Positions 51,331-52,534 of a stretch of 52,534 bases of DNA are shown here, piece after piece. A program made the translations under genes and the position numbers. This stretch comes from Dendronalium phyllosphericum CENA369 (GTDB lineage Bacteria; Cyanobacteriota; Cyanobacteriia; Cyanobacteriales; Nostocaceae), in NCBI RefSeq assembly GCF_016056275.1, contig NZ_JAECZA010000021.1, positions 1 to 52,534 of the forward strand, written 5' to 3'. Each line of letters starts with the position of its first letter. Position 1 is the first letter of the stretch. Below the pieces are notes generated by a model. It saw nothing but the letters and a program-made list of their open reading frames with translations, was not told the origin of the DNA and made no database searches.

Positions 51331-52534
51331 CTACATTATATTGATGGGGTCTACATCTATTGTCAAGCTAACAGATTGGGGACAAAGCGATCGCACTTGT
51401 TCCCAATCTGGTAATTGTGGCAAGGCATCAGCAGCAAATTTCAGTAATATTTGCCAGCGGTAACGGTTAGCTACCCGCACAATACTAGCCGGCGCAGGGC
51501 CTAGTATCTCAAATCCGGCTTTCGCACCCAAGGCTGTGGCGATTGTTTGCGCTGTATTTTGCACTTGCGTGGGATCGAGGCTACTCAGGCGCAACAAAAC
51601 TAACCTACCATATGGCGGATAATTGAGTGCTTGCCGTTGTTCTAATTCAGTTTCAGAGAAAGATTGATAATCGTGCTGTTTTACCGCTTCAATGACTGGA
51701 TGTTCTGGGGTGTAAGTTTGCACAATTACCCTACCCGCATCGTCGCCTCTGCCAGCTCGTCCTGCTACTTGAGTTAGGGTTTGAAATGCCCGTTCGCTGG
51801 CGCGATAGTCTGATAGATGCAATAATCCATCAGCAGCGACTACACCTACGAGTGTTACTTGGGGTAAATCTAAACCTTTGGTAAGCATTTGCGTACCTAC
51901 TAATAATTCAGCTTCGCCGTTTGCGAACTTAGTGAGTAGGGTGCGGTGTGAGCCTTTGTTGCGAGTAGTATCGCTATCAAAGCGGATGAAACGCAACTGC
52001 GGAAACTGTCGTGTTAATTCCTGTGCGACTCGCTGAGTACCGCTACCAAAGAATTTCAGATAAGGTGAACTGCATTCAGGACAGTGTTGCGGATGCGATC
52101 GCCCATAGTTACAGTAATGACAGCGCAATAATTGCGGCGCTCCTTCTTCGCTATGGTGATACGATAGCGAAACGTCACAGTGCGGACATTCCAAGACATA
52201 GCCACAACTACGGCAAGAGACAAAGGTACTGTGTCCCCGACGATGGATAAATAAAATTCCCTGTTGTCGTCTTTCTTGCAAGTGTTGTAAAGCTGCTTGT
52301 AGCGACTTACTAAATATAGAACGATTTCCCTCCTGCAACTCTTGCCGCATATCCACTACTTCCACTGGAGGCAAAGGGCGAGAGTTGATACGTTCGGGGA
52401 GGGAGAGGTAAACAAGAGTGCTGAGTGCTGAGTGCTGAGTGCTGAGTGAGAAATTAGGAGCAGAGACGCGATTAATTGCGTCTGTACAGGAGTTAGGAGT
52501 TAAAAATTCTTCCCCTGCCCCCCTGCTCCCCTGC
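51331..52534 (-). CDS. priA: primosomal protein N' (PriA helicase), C-terminal part, open to window edge
   Basis: The visible part is the C-terminal half of PriA, the helicase that restarts stalled replication forks. It has the zinc-binding cysteines in SCRSCGYVLECPHCDVS and RCHYCNYG...HCPECSS, the GTQMLTKGLDLPQVTLVG and QVAGRAGRGDDAGRVIVQT helicase motifs, and a C terminus ending SLTIDVDPINIM. An internal TTG at 52374 is not the true start: LPERINSRPLPPVEVVDM is continuous upstream, and the frame stays open to 52533. The stretch from about 52410 to the edge is repeat-derived (heptads, hairpin, C-rich run) yet has no stop in this frame, so the protein either carries a repeat insert or the repeat disrupts it beyond the edge. 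It converges with the DUF4347 gene. Confidence 0.9.
   Translation of the reverse strand, partial: QGSRGAGEEFLTPNSCTDAINRVSAPNFSLSTQHSALSTLVYLSLPERINSRPLPPVEVVDMRQELQEGNRSIFSKSLQAALQHLQERRQQGILFIHRRGHSTFVSCRSCGYVLECPHCDVSLSYHHSEEGAPQLLRCHYCNYGRSHPQHCPECSSPYLKFFGSGTQRVAQELTRQFPQLRFIRFDSDTTRNKGSHRTLLTKFANGEAELLVGTQMLTKGLDLPQVTLVGVVAADGLLHLSDYRASERAFQTLTQVAGRAGRGDDAGRVIVQTYTPEHPVIEAVKQHDYQSFSETELEQRQALNYPPYGRLVLLRLSSLDPTQVQNTAQTIATALGAKAGFEILGPAPASIVRVANRYRWQILLKFAADALPQLPDWEQVRSLCPQSVSLTIDVDPINIM
52416..52450. repeat. five-copy GAGTGCT heptad array inside the priA frame
   Basis: Four exact GAGTGCT units and a fifth GAGTGAG give 35 bases. The unit matches those at 24954 and 38125. On the minus strand it encodes part of priA. 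Because the unit is seven bases, gain or loss of one copy would shift the priA frame. Confidence 0.85.
52464..52483. repeat. AGACGCGA-TTAA-TTGCGTCT hairpin repeat inside the priA frame
   Basis: This 20-base imperfect palindrome (one mismatched pair) is the same family as 24778-24797. It is in the priA reading frame and is followed towards the edge by a C-rich CCCCTGCCCCCCTGCTCCCC-like run (from about 52512). Confidence 0.7.

Noticed and set aside
51331-52374. priA as a complete 347-residue gene starting at the TTG at 52374
   Set aside because: PriA-like sequence (LPERINSRP) continues in frame upstream of that codon to the window edge.

Overview
The window is chromosomal DNA from a cyanobacterium, most likely a filamentous, heterocyst-forming type (Nostocales-like). 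It carries chlH (magnesium chelatase H subunit), FtsH and a cyanobacterial type acetolactate synthase. It also has many GCGATCGC (HIP1) octamers, an adjacent xisH/xisI pair, heptanucleotide tandem repeats and small dispersed hairpin repeats, all familiar from Nostoc/Anabaena-type genomes. I cannot name the species. I saw no rRNA, tRNA, CRISPR array or intact insertion sequence.

Layout. 0.3-2.9 kb: a photolyase-like FAD-domain protein without the N-terminal antenna domain, a DUF3592 membrane protein and a secreted SH3-type protein. 3.1-6.9 kb: a small accessory island on the minus strand with a Uma2 nuclease, a DUF433/DUF5615 antitoxin-toxin pair, two glycine-rich membrane proteins and XisH/XisI. 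Two of these genes (the DUF5615 toxin and one membrane protein) are interrupted by single in-frame TAG codons. 7.0-12.7 kb: chlH and a divergent LpxB-related glycosyltransferase. 12.8-14.1 kb: what looks like an orphan polymorphic-toxin tail with a possible immunity gene, and a small membrane protein. 14.7-21.7 kb: an M23 peptidase, a papain-like (C1) peptidase and a giant AAA/WD40 protein, the last two in tandem. 21.9-24.7 kb: ftsH and an FMN reductase.

25.1-31.5 kb, minus strand: a ferrochelatase-family protein ending in seven histidines, then an RND efflux pump with a histidine-rich cytoplasmic loop, then its periplasmic adaptor. 31.8-36.7 kb, plus strand: an alpha/beta-hydrolase-like protein, an MFS transporter, ilvB with a C-terminal zinc ribbon, and a TerB-like acidic protein. 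37.0-40.7 kb, minus strand: a likely operon of two FAD monooxygenases and a five-bladed-propeller glycosidase-like protein. 41.1-51.3 kb: two giant paralogous DUF4347 surface or secreted proteins. The first has FG-GAP, Calx-beta, lamin-tail-like and RTX parts. The second has a beta-helix and nine Calx-beta domains, seven of them in a 342-bp repeat array. 51.3 kb to the edge: the C-terminal part of priA, open to the window edge and carrying in-frame genome repeats.

The most interesting points are the AAA/WD40-papain pair, the in-frame repeat insertion in priA (where a heptad array could shift the frame), the two histidine-rich proteins side by side, the orphan toxin/immunity-like pair, the two amber-interrupted genes in the toxin-antitoxin island, and the mosaic 342-bp Calx-beta array. 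All functional assignments come from reading the sequence and recalling families; no search was run.
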